NCBI GenBank assembly: GCA_937897665.1
Contig: CALCPB010000463.1
Span: forward strand, 1-22,253
DNA: 22,253 nucleotides
Direction of reading: 5' to 3'
Origin: an uncultured Halomicronema sp.
Lineage (GTDB): Bacteria > Cyanobacteriota > Cyanobacteriia > Phormidesmidales > Phormidesmidaceae
Shown here: positions 9,256-16,456 of the stretch, in pieces
Layout of the letters: each line of letters starts with the position of its first letter
How positions within the stretch are numbered: the first letter of the stretch is position 1
Position numbers and translations under genes: made by a program
Notes under the pieces: generated by a model
Seen by the model: only the letters and a program-made list of their open reading frames with translations
What the model was told of the DNA's origin: nothing
Databases searched by the model: none

Positions 9256-9633
9256 AACTCGCAGCTATTCTCGCAGCTATTAACGATTCGGATGAATATG
9301 CAGGAGCACTTGCGCCACTCAAACGTTAGCTTATCTTCCGGGAAATCACCTAATGTTTCAGGCATCCGGTTGAAAATGGCTCCTTCGATTTTCAGGATTC
9401 CCAACTTAAGGTCGATGCCATTAACTCACCCCAAAAATTTTCTGAGCTGGCCACGAAACGGTTGGCGAGAGCACTGGCGTCCGACATTTGGAGCCGCTTG
9501 AGTAGCTGGGCGTCGCCTCTTTACCGCCTTGCTGCCGCTGCTAGACATCTAAATTACATGACCCGAGGCGACTGACTTCGCCCTTTGAATTGCCGTATCT
9601 GAATACAGCTCATTCAAACAACAATGGTTCCGT
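9256..9633 (-). other. grpE-dnaK intergenic region / dnaK leader
   Basis: About 380 bases separate the grpE stop from the dnaK start. I see no convincing gene. There is a small hairpin (GGCGA/TCGCC, 9567-9571 with 9578-9582) not far past grpE and a tandem repeat next to the dnaK start. The length leaves room for a dnaK promoter and a long 5' leader, but I cannot point to a clear -35/-10 pair or a CIRCE operator (TTAGCACTC-N9-GAGTGCTAA is absent). Confidence 0.5.
9258..9281 (-). repeat. 12-bp perfect tandem repeat in the dnaK leader
   Basis: On the plus strand CTCGCAGCTATT occurs twice head to tail (9258-9269 and 9270-9281), ending three bases before the dnaK ATG. In mRNA sense the unit is AATAGCTGCGAG, so the GCGAG next to the start, the only Shine-Dalgarno-like stretch, is duplicated 12 bases further upstream. 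Confidence 0.8.
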
Positions 9634-9636
9634 TCA

Positions 9637-10359
9637 CTATCCAGAAGCCGCTTCGTCAGCGGTCGGAGCACTGCCCGGTTCTGGTTCTGCAGCGACTTTG
9701 ACCATGGCATGTCTGAGAACGCGATCGCCAATCATGTAGCCTCGCACGAGTTCTTCGATGACGGTGCCCTCAGGATGTTGATCGGTAGGCTCACGCATCA
9801 CCGCTTCGTGCAGATTGGGATCAAACTCTTGCTCTTCCACCCGCATGGCCGAAACGCCTAGTCGCTTGAGACAATCGACCAGTTGTTTGTAAACGCTCAG
9901 CTAGCTCTGGTGGATGGTCATTTCAGCCTAAGATTGAGGCTGATTGTTGGGGCGGGACCGCTCGAAGTTATCGGGAACCGGCAGCAATTCAGTAATGGTG
10001 TTGCGCTTGATCTGAACTTCTTGATCTTCGCGCTCTTTGCTATTGCGGCGACGATAATTCTCAAAGTCGGCCGCAATCCGCATATATTGACTGGTGCGAT
10101 CGTCAATCTGCGCCTTTAAGCTGACAATCTGATTTTCCAAATCAGCCACAGCCGGGCTGGGAATCCCACTCGCGTCTCCTGAGCCGGCTTCGGCGGCTGT
10201 CTCACCGATCAAGCTTTCAACCGATGCGGCGGTCGCTTCAACATCAATGTCGGCGATCGCATCTTCGATCCGAAGCTCTTCAACTTCACTAGCCACATTC
10301 TCCTCAGCCACATCTGGGTTTTCTTGAGAAGAATCTACTGGCCGAGATTCATCAACCAT
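9637..10359 (-). pseudogene. grpE: grpE interrupted by two in-frame amber codons
   Basis: GrpE is the nucleotide-exchange factor of DnaK. The frame runs from ATG at 10357-10359 to TAG at 9637-9639, which would be 240 residues, a normal length. The first part has an acidic N-terminus, the coiled coil (LENQIVSLKAQIDD) and YMRIAADFENYRRR, and reaches LLPVPDNFERSR. TAG then appears at 9928-9930 and again at 9901-9903. The same frame continues as [37 protein letters not shown] and [13 protein letters not shown], all typical GrpE. There is no frameshift: only stops, at places where the family usually has an acidic residue and a Tyr. Nearby residues (VPDNFERSRPNNQPQ) also stray from consensus. It could be a recent pseudogene, a sequencing artefact, a readthrough gene, or two separate polypeptides, the second from ATG 9844-9846. 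The final TAG is followed at once by TGA. Confidence 0.85.
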
Positions 10360-11094
10360 ATCGCTTACAACCTTGAGGTTCCTACACAGCGTAATTTACA
10401 CGTTTGCCCTATTCAGAGCATCACTGCCCTAAACATAATGAGAACTTAATATTAAAGAACCTATCAACATATTGAGTCGCTAGGCCATCAATATTAGCGG
10501 CAATTTCCCGGGTGTCACAACTTGACGACTTAATTTGCACAGGACACTGAACCTTGAGCCGATCTCAATAATCAGCTTGCGACATCGCATGGCCTGGGGC
10601 GCTAAAAACAGTCGCGATCGCCCAGCAACCCACATTGTCAGCCACCGCATCGGAACTCAGGAAAGCTAACAGCTCGACTATTGTGCCCACGATCTGCCGG
10701 AGAGCTTCTGCTTGAGCTGGATGCAAACGCTAGAAGGCAGCTCAATCTAACCCTCACCTTGAGGTGATTGTCAGCCCCTTGTCCCTAAGAAAATCACTAT
10801 CCCCAACTGAGGCGAACTGCGACAGAGACTTTTGGCTGGTGATACTCGCTCGCTCATGATGTCTGCGCCCCGACAGCAAGCCTGTTTGCCACAAATCATT
10901 GCGGACAAAGAACCACAGTTTTACAGATGAGGCTATTATCATTCCATCTGATAGCTATCGATAGTTTTTAACCACAGCCACTTTTACGGTCGGGTGATTC
11001 ACCCACGAGGGCTACCGGGAACACTAATCCAGTGCATCTTCCGACCGTATTTCTGCATCTCTGACCTACTCACTTACAGATCCTTGCATCCGCT
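10360..11094. other. 735-base divergent intergenic region (grpE / pilB)
   Basis: The grpE and pilB genes diverge from this region, which must hold both promoters. I find no gene in it. A 62-codon minus-strand frame at 10754-10942 has no recognisable features. There is one HIP1 site near 10613, an AT-rich patch near 10436-10475 on the grpE side, nested GATAG/CTATC palindromes (10952-10966) followed by five T, and a paired element just before pilB described separately. No sigma-type promoter could be assigned with confidence. Confidence 0.5.
10985..11049 (+). promoter_or_regulatory. candidate structured 5' leader element of pilB
   Basis: A perfect 9-bp inverted repeat, TACGGTCGG (10985-10993) and CCGACCGTA (11041-11049), encloses about 47 bases. 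These contain smaller possible hairpins: GTG-ATT-CAC (10994-11002), CCC-ACGA-GGG (11002-11011) and CACT-AATCC-AGTG (11022-11034). The right arm ends 45 bases before the pilB ATG. There is no T-tract after it, so it does not look like a terminator. It does not match any riboswitch consensus I can recall, including c-di-GMP-I. It may be a folded leader RNA or simply a DNA dyad. Confidence 0.4.
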
Positions 11095-13098
11095 ATGACG
11101 AATTCCTCACAGCGTCGCGCTCTCGTTCTACAACGCAGCTTCTCGCCTTTTGGCAACAAACTCATCCAGGCTGGTCTGGTTGATAGCGAGCAAATGCAAC
11201 AGGCATTAGCGGAAAGCCGACGGTCAGGTCGGGCTCTAACGGATGTCCTGGAATCTTTGACAGGGCAGCAGCTCTCGCCCGAACTCGTACGGCAATACAA
11301 GAAGCAGCAACTGTTTGAACTGAAAATTCTTTACGGTATTGAGTCGGTTGACCCTGAGTTGGATTCGCTGTCCTCTCAACAGATCGGCCAATTTATCGAC
11401 ACCTTGATCCCGGTCGATACGTGCCGTCGCCATCAGCTGGTGCCGCTATCGCGCGATGACGGTGAAGATCCCTCAGTGCTCGTAGCGATGGTGGATCCTG
11501 AAAATCTTGAGGCACAAGATGACCTCAATCGCATTTTGCGCCCGGCGGGCTTACGTTTGCGACGCATGGTCATCACGGTTGAAGATTATCAACGCTTGAT
11601 TTCTGGGTACTTGGATGAAAAAGTTGCCCGCGAAAAACAGCGAGACATGGAGCAGGCCGTCGATGTTCAATCTGACCTGCAAGACTTAGATTTTGATGCT
11701 GCTGCCTTAGAGGAAGTTAGCGAAGAGGAATCTGACCTCAACGATGCCTTGCAGGACGCTGGGGCCGCACCGGTGATTGCTTTGGTCAACAAGATTTTGG
11801 TCAAAGCTCTACAAGAAGGCGTCTCCGACATTCATATTGAACCGCAAGAAGAATCTTTACGGGTGCGGTTCCGCAAGGATGGTGTACTACGCGAGGCTTT
11901 CCCGAAATTCCCCAAAAAGATTGTGCCAGCTGTGACGGCCCGCTTCAAAATCATTGCGGAGCTGGATATTGCAGAACGACGGCTTCCCCAAGATGGTCGC
12001 ATTCGCCGCATGTTTCAAGGTCGCAAGATTGACTTTCGTGTCAGTACCCTGCCCAGCCGTTATGGCGAGAAGGTGGTTCTCCGAATTCTGGATAACTCCT
12101 CAACCCAACTGGGCATTGACAAGCTCATCACTGATGAAGAGTCTCTGAACGTCGTTCGCGAAATGGCCTCTCGTCCTTACGGCCTGATTTTGGTAACCGG
12201 GCCAACGGGCGCAGGTAAAACGACCACGCTTTACTCTCTGCTGTCTGAACGTAACGATCCGGGCATCAACATTAGTACAGCCGAAGATCCGATTGAGTAT
12301 GCGTTACCGGGCATTACCCAGGTTCAGGTAATTCGTGAGAAGGGCATGAATTTTGCCTCTATCTTGCGGGCCTTTTTGCGTCAGGATCCCGATGTCATTC
12401 TGGTGGGTGAGACCCGTGACCCAGAAACGGCGAAAACAGCTATTGAGGCGGCTTTAACAGGGCACCTAGTGTTAACGACCCTGCACACCAATGATGCTGC
12501 TGGGGCGATCGCTCGATTAGAAGAAATGGGGATGGAAGGCTTTCAAGTTTCGAGTTCACTGATTGGTGTCTTAGCGCAGCGATTGATGCGTAAGGTGTGC
12601 TCTGACTGCAGAATTCCTTACACCCCGAGCCATGAGGAGTTATCGAGGTTTGGCCTGTCTAGTGCCGGTGACTCGGAACTCACGATTTACAAGGCCAACG
12701 TTTTGTCAGTTGAGCAGATTGCGGCAGCACGATCAGATGGCACCTTCTGCGAGACCTGTCAAGGGATTGGGTACAAAGGCCGGGTCGGGGTATACGAAGT
12801 TATGCAGATGACCGAGACGCTTCAGAAACTCGTTTCGGACGGCGTGCCCAGCGAACAAATCAAGGAAGCCGCCGTTGAAGAAGGCATGAAGACGCTGCTG
12901 GCCTACAGCTTGAACCTGGTACGCCAGGGCTACACCACCCTTGATGAAGTTGAACGGGTTACCTTTACCGATACTGGTTTAGAAGCTGAACTCAAAGCCC
13001 GACGCAAAAGCTCTCTCACCTGTGAAACCTGTCAAGCTGAACTGCAGCAAGACTGGTTAGACTGCCCCTACTGCTTAACTCCCCGCTTTAAGTCATAA
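11095..13098 (+). CDS. pilB: type IV pilus extension ATPase PilB
   Basis: PilB is the cytoplasmic hexameric ATPase that powers pilus extension, needed for twitching, phototaxis and DNA uptake in cyanobacteria. Residues about 15-180 form the N-terminal MshEN/T2SSE_N region, starting FGNKLIQAGLVDSEQMQQAL, a type known in related ATPases to bind c-di-GMP. The ATPase core has Walker A GPTGAGKTT (369-377), Walker B DPDVILVGETRD, and the GHLVLTTLHTNDA His-box. The usual tetracysteine zinc site is present as CSDC and CETC. A second CxxC pair of pairs lies at the very C-terminus (C643, C646, C657, C660). The length of 667 fits cyanobacterial PilB. The ATG has no strong Shine-Dalgarno. It leads a pilB-pilT-pilC operon, with 84 bases to pilT. 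Confidence 0.96.
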   Translation: MTNSSQRRALVLQRSFSPFGNKLIQAGLVDSEQMQQALAESRRSGRALTDVLESLTGQQLSPELVRQYKKQQLFELKILYGIESVDPELDSLSSQQIGQFIDTLIPVDTCRRHQLVPLSRDDGEDPSVLVAMVDPENLEAQDDLNRILRPAGLRLRRMVITVEDYQRLISGYLDEKVAREKQRDMEQAVDVQSDLQDLDFDAAALEEVSEEESDLNDALQDAGAAPVIALVNKILVKALQEGVSDIHIEPQEESLRVRFRKDGVLREAFPKFPKKIVPAVTARFKIIAELDIAERRLPQDGRIRRMFQGRKIDFRVSTLPSRYGEKVVLRILDNSSTQLGIDKLITDEESLNVVREMASRPYGLILVTGPTGAGKTTTLYSLLSERNDPGINISTAEDPIEYALPGITQVQVIREKGMNFASILRAFLRQDPDVILVGETRDPETAKTAIEAALTGHLVLTTLHTNDAAGAIARLEEMGMEGFQVSSSLIGVLAQRLMRKVCSDCRIPYTPSHEELSRFGLSSAGDSELTIYKANVLSVEQIAAARSDGTFCETCQGIGYKGRVGVYEVMQMTETLQKLVSDGVPSEQIKEAAVEEGMKTLLAYSLNLVRQGYTTLDEVERVTFTDTGLEAELKARRKSSLTCETCQAELQQDWLDCPYCLTPRFKS

Positions 13099-13182
13099 CC
13101 TTGAGGCCGGATAGACTTCAACCTTTCGGCGCACCTGCTTTTTTCCGCGCCCCGACAACAACTATTCCCACGAGGTAATGCT

Positions 13183-14310
13183 ATGGAAATGATGATTGAA
13201 GACCTGATGGAAGAAGTCATTGAGCGCGGTGGCTCAGACCTCCATCTTTCTGCTGGGTTACCCCCTTACATTCGGATCAGCGGTAAGCTCACTCCGACTG
13301 AGCATGAGCCCATGAGTCCCGAAGCTTGTCAACGACTTATCTTCAGTATGCTGAATAACAGTCAGCGAAAAGCGTTAGAGCAAAATTGGGAGCTTGATTG
13401 TTCCTACGGAGTGAAAGGGCTAGCACGCTTCCGGGTCAACGTCTATAAGGATCGAGGCACCTATGCTGCCTGCTTGCGGGCTCTGAGTTCCAAAATTCCG
13501 ACGATGGATTTGTTGGGATTGCCGCCGATCGTACGCGAGCTTTCTGAAAAGCCTCGAGGGTTGATTCTGGTAACGGGGCCAACCGGTTCAGGGAAATCGA
13601 CCACGCTCGCCTCAATGATCAACGAGATCAATTTGACTCGGCCAGAACATATCTTAACCGTTGAAGATCCCATTGAATTTGTGTACGAACCGAACAAAAG
13701 CTTGATTCACCAGCGTCAGATTGGTGAAGACACGAAGAGCTTTGGTAATGCCTTAAGAGCGGCCCTGAGGGAAGATCCCGACGTCATTCTGGTGGGTGAA
13801 ATGCGGGACTTAGAAACGATTTCTTTGGCGATCTCAGCGGCTGAGACCGGTCACCTCGTTTTTGGTACACTGCACACTAGCTCGGCCTCGCAAACGGTTG
13901 ATCGCATGGTCGATGTCTTTCCGCCAGAGCAGCAAACTCAAGTCAGAGTACAGCTTTCTAACTCTTTGGTAGCGGTCTTGAGTCAGTGTCTGGTGCCCAA
14001 GGCCAATCCCAAACCGGGTGAGTTTGGCCGGGTGATGGCCCAAGAGATCATGGTGGTGACACCGGCCATCTCCAACCTGATTCGAGAAGGCAAAACCGCT
14101 CAAATCTACGGCTCTATCCAGACCGGCGGGCGTTTGGCTATGCAGACTCTGGAACGGGTGCTGGCCGATTTGTATCAGGCTGGTACGATTTCTTTTGACT
14201 CTGCCATGTCTAAAACCTCGCGACCCGAGGAATTACAGCGCATTCTTGAGGGTGGACCGAAGGGCGCTGGTGCGACGCAGCAAGCTACCGCCGCCGGTCG
14301 CCGTCGGTAG
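13183..14310 (+). CDS. pilT: type IV pilus retraction ATPase PilT
   Basis: PilT is the hexameric ATPase that pulls pili back, giving motility force. The 375-residue protein has the N-terminal PAS-like region (SDLHLSAGLPPYIRISG), Walker A GPTGSGKST (132-140), Walker B DPDVILVGEMRD (from 198), the His box GHLVFGTLHT and AISNLIREGK (295-304), the local form of the AIRNLIRE retraction motif. This motif and the lack of an N-terminal MshEN domain separate it from PilB. GAGG at 13172-13175 sits seven bases before the ATG and supports this start over the nearby internal Met codons. It ends with TAG, the next in-frame stop is 24 codons further on, and the C-terminal residues are a loose Gly/Ala/Arg tail, as in other PilT proteins. 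Confidence 0.96.
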   Translation: MEMMIEDLMEEVIERGGSDLHLSAGLPPYIRISGKLTPTEHEPMSPEACQRLIFSMLNNSQRKALEQNWELDCSYGVKGLARFRVNVYKDRGTYAACLRALSSKIPTMDLLGLPPIVRELSEKPRGLILVTGPTGSGKSTTLASMINEINLTRPEHILTVEDPIEFVYEPNKSLIHQRQIGEDTKSFGNALRAALREDPDVILVGEMRDLETISLAISAAETGHLVFGTLHTSSASQTVDRMVDVFPPEQQTQVRVQLSNSLVAVLSQCLVPKANPKPGEFGRVMAQEIMVVTPAISNLIREGKTAQIYGSIQTGGRLAMQTLERVLADLYQAGTISFDSAMSKTSRPEELQRILEGGPKGAGATQQATAAGRRR

Positions 14311-14541
14311 ACCAAACTGACCCAAGTGCTATGGCTTTGTCGAAGCGCTTGGGTAATACCGACGTCAGCTGCTTCAGAGTAGACCCGCCAAATCTTGAGA
14401 AACCGTCTTCGTTTCAGCGCTATGTGCTAACGTATCGGCATCTCAAGAAGCTTCTACAGTGAGGAATACCCATCAAGCAGAGCAGATTTCTGCTTTCGAT
14501 GATTGGGTTGAGTTTTTTAATACCATTGCCGCCTTAGGATT
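14311..14541 (+). other. pilT-pilC spacer with three possible hairpins
   Basis: This 231-base spacer holds a 10-bp stem with one G-T pair (14321-14330 with 14344-14353) starting ten bases after the pilT stop. A second inverted repeat is TCTTGAGA (14393-14400) with TCTCAAGA (14441-14448), and a third hairpin is AGCAG/CTGCT near 14480, with a run of six T further on. The first stem has no T-tract, so partial termination, mRNA processing or 3'-end protection is possible. The run of T before pilC may reduce readthrough. No gene is visible here. Confidence 0.5.
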
Positions 14542-15762
14542 ATGCCTACCTACGTTGCTATCGGTCGAGACAGTGCAGGGCGTGAACGCAAAGAGAAAGT
14601 TGCCGCGTCTAACCCCTCTGAAGCTCGTAATTTGCTGAAAGATCAGGGGCTATTCATTCAAGACTTGAAGGAAGAACGAAGCTTCAACTTCGACCTGAAT
14701 GAAATCAAAATGGCGATGACGTCAGTGTCTGTCAAAGACAAGGCCGTTTTTTCTCGACAGTTTGCGGCATTGGTCAATGCGGGGGTTGCCCTCGTGCGTG
14801 GGATTGGCGTGCTATCAGAAGAACGTCCGAATCCTAAACTGAAGCGAGCACTCGAAGATGTCAATGCCGATGTGCAGCAGGGAACCAGTCTTTCGGATTC
14901 GATGAGCAAGCATCCTAGCTGCTTTGATAAACTGTATGTCAGCTTAGTGCAAGCAGGGGAAGTTGGCGGTGTCTTAGATGAGGTACTCAATCGACTCGCC
15001 AAACTTTTAGAAGATCTCAATCGGTTACAAAACCAGATTAAGTCGGCCATGGCTTATCCGGTGACGGTGTCACTGTTGGCGATCGTGATCTTTATCTCGA
15101 TGACGGTTTTTCTGCTGCCGACGTTTGCCGAGATTTTTGAAGAATTGGATGCTCAGCTGCCGCTGTTTACGCGCATCATGCTGCAAATTAGCGTATTTTT
15201 ACGGCAGTGGTACAACTGGGCAATTATGGCTGGCATCATCGCGGGGGCGACCTTTGCGTTCAGACGCTACTATGCAACCGATAATGGTGAACGCACCATT
15301 GACCGTTTGCTGCTGAAGCTTCCATTATTTGGCGATCTGGTTCAAAAGACAGCAACGGCACGGTTTTGTCGCACCTTCGGTTCTCTATCTCGTTCTGGAG
15401 TCCCGATTTTGACGTCGTTAGAAATTGTGCGAGACACGGCGGGCAATCGAGTAATTTCTGATGCTATCGATGAAGCGCGCAATGAAATTCAGACTGGGGG
15501 CATGATTAGTCTGGCCTTGCAGCAGCACCGAGTATTTCCGGCCATGGCGATTCAAATGATCAGCATTGGCGAGGAAACGGGTGAGCTCGATCAGATGCTG
15601 ATGAAGGTGGCTGATTTCTACGAAGATGAAGTAGAACAGGCCGTGAAAGCGCTTACCAGCATCATGGAGCCTTTTATGATTGTCATCCTCGGCGGCATGG
15701 TGGGGGCAATTCTCGTGTCGATGTACCTGCCAATGTTCAAAATCATGGAAGTCGTCGGCTAG
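14542..15762 (+). CDS. pilC: type IV pilus inner-membrane platform protein PilC
   Basis: PilC is the polytopic membrane platform (GspF family) on which PilB and PilT act. The 406 residues hold an N-terminal cytoplasmic segment (TYVAIGRDSAGRERKEKV, a family hallmark) and two T2SSF repeats (about 70-195 and 272-395). Both carry the signature pattern, as FSRQFAALVNAGV and FCRTFGSLSRSGV, with GE(V/E)xG later in each. The hydrophobic helices are at about 174-195, 226-245 and 379-401. It ends MYLPMFKIMEVVG then TAG, a normal family ending, which shows TAG acting as a real stop in this genome. It is the last gene of the pil operon, with an intrinsic terminator about 140 bases on. Confidence 0.96.
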   Translation: MPTYVAIGRDSAGRERKEKVAASNPSEARNLLKDQGLFIQDLKEERSFNFDLNEIKMAMTSVSVKDKAVFSRQFAALVNAGVALVRGIGVLSEERPNPKLKRALEDVNADVQQGTSLSDSMSKHPSCFDKLYVSLVQAGEVGGVLDEVLNRLAKLLEDLNRLQNQIKSAMAYPVTVSLLAIVIFISMTVFLLPTFAEIFEELDAQLPLFTRIMLQISVFLRQWYNWAIMAGIIAGATFAFRRYYATDNGERTIDRLLLKLPLFGDLVQKTATARFCRTFGSLSRSGVPILTSLEIVRDTAGNRVISDAIDEARNEIQTGGMISLALQQHRVFPAMAIQMISIGEETGELDQMLMKVADFYEDEVEQAVKALTSIMEPFMIVILGGMVGAILVSMYLPMFKIMEVVG

Positions 15763-16114
15763 GTATTCTGCCGATGGCTGAGGCTGACCTCTCACGGGGG
15801 CAAAATCAATAAGTGGATTTCGGCTGCGTTAGCTGAGCTAGTAACCGGTTAGCAGTCGATCTTCAAAGTCTGCTTTTTCCCAGAGATTTATTGGGTCACC
15901 CTTGATGCATCTCGCGAATCATCCAGGTCACACTTGATGATTCGTGCAGATGCATCAGTTTTTGCCAGATGCCCTGAAATGGAATCGATATGCTCCAGAA
16001 ATGAAGGGGCGTACTAACTTTCTCCAGTTGTTTAAGCCATGGAGAACGAATAAGAGATTTTCTGATCGTTGTCCCGTGCCTGTGTTTGTGATGGATTTAG
16101 AGGGTGGGTGCCGG
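15763..16114. other. convergent intergenic region after pilC
   Basis: This is a 352-base gap between pilC and the PII-like gene, which point at each other. It holds the pilC terminator (15904-15965). I see no gene here: a 73-codon plus-strand frame starting inside the terminator has no family features and overlaps the end of the opposite gene. Confidence 0.6.
15904..15965 (+). terminator. intrinsic terminator of the pilB-pilT-pilC operon
   Basis: A long inverted repeat pairs 15904-15923 with 15936-15956, almost perfect with one bulge and one or two mismatches (both arms show GATGCAT and GAATCATC in sense or complement). The loop is 12 bases. AGTTTTTG follows at once on the plus strand, giving the T-tract of a Rho-independent terminator. 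There is no T-tract in the minus direction, so it should act on pilC transcripts and not on the opposing carbon-uptake operon. Confidence 0.8.
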
Positions 16115-16435
16115 TTACAAAGTGGCAATGCACTCTGCCGATCGCACCTCCATGACTTCCGATAGGTAGCAAACACCACCAAACTTGTTGAGTAAGGGAT
16201 TGATCTGCTCAAGCACTGGCTTCACTTTTTCACTAGCGCAAAATGACAGGATGTAGACATTGCTCAAGGTCGTGGCCGCAAAGTCTGAGTCATCGGAAAC
16301 CGTGCCGTGATGCCCCCTGCCAGTCACATCGCGGATGACGGAATAGCCAGAGACCTCCACCTCATCGAGCTTAGTGAGAATTTTGTGCATCTCCCGTGAA
16401 GAGACAATGATTTCCAGGCGCTTAACGGTACGCAT
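16115..16435 (-). CDS. PII-like signalling protein (SbtB-related)
   Basis: This 106-residue protein has the PII pattern: RLEIIVSSREMHKILTKLDE (strand and helix), SGYSVIRDVTGRGHHG (equivalent to the GlnB TVTEVKGFGRQKG stretch), a short T-loop, VYILSFCASEKVKPVLEQINPLL, and a last strand GVCYLSEVMEVRS. It lacks the GlnB T-loop Tyr and the C-terminal CGPEGC of classical SbtB. PII-like partners of bicarbonate transporters bind adenine nucleotides and gate the transporter, so by context this one should regulate SbtA, BicA or both. It is the last gene of the operon, 21 bases after the SulP gene, with AAGGA at 16445-16449 nine bases before its ATG. Confidence 0.85.
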   Translation of the reverse strand: MRTVKRLEIIVSSREMHKILTKLDEVEVSGYSVIRDVTGRGHHGTVSDDSDFAATTLSNVYILSFCASEKVKPVLEQINPLLNKFGGVCYLSEVMEVRSAECIATL

Positions 16436-16456
16436 AGTAAACAGTCCTTATGGCGA

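Noticed and set aside
9637..10359. Genome-wide reassignment of TAG to a sense codon
   Set aside because: pilT, pilC and the CHAT gene end at TAG with family-typical C-termini, and readthrough of pilT or pilC would add unrelated residues.
9637..10359. Frameshift as the cause of the split grpE
   Set aside because: Translation across the gap shows both halves in the same frame; only the two TAG codons interrupt it.
10360..10480. CIRCE heat-shock operator upstream of grpE
   Set aside because: The inverted repeat TTAGCACTC-N9-GAGTGCTAA was looked for and is not present here or before dnaK.
10754..10942. 62-codon minus-strand open frame in the grpE-pilB gap
   Set aside because: No domain, no ribosome site, no hydrophobic pattern; length is within chance.
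10985..11049. c-di-GMP-I riboswitch upstream of pilB
   Set aside because: The paired element lacks the conserved GEMM sequence blocks that I can recall.
15944..16165. 73-codon plus-strand open frame after pilC
   Set aside because: It starts inside the pilC terminator and runs into the PII-like gene on the other strand; no recognisable features.
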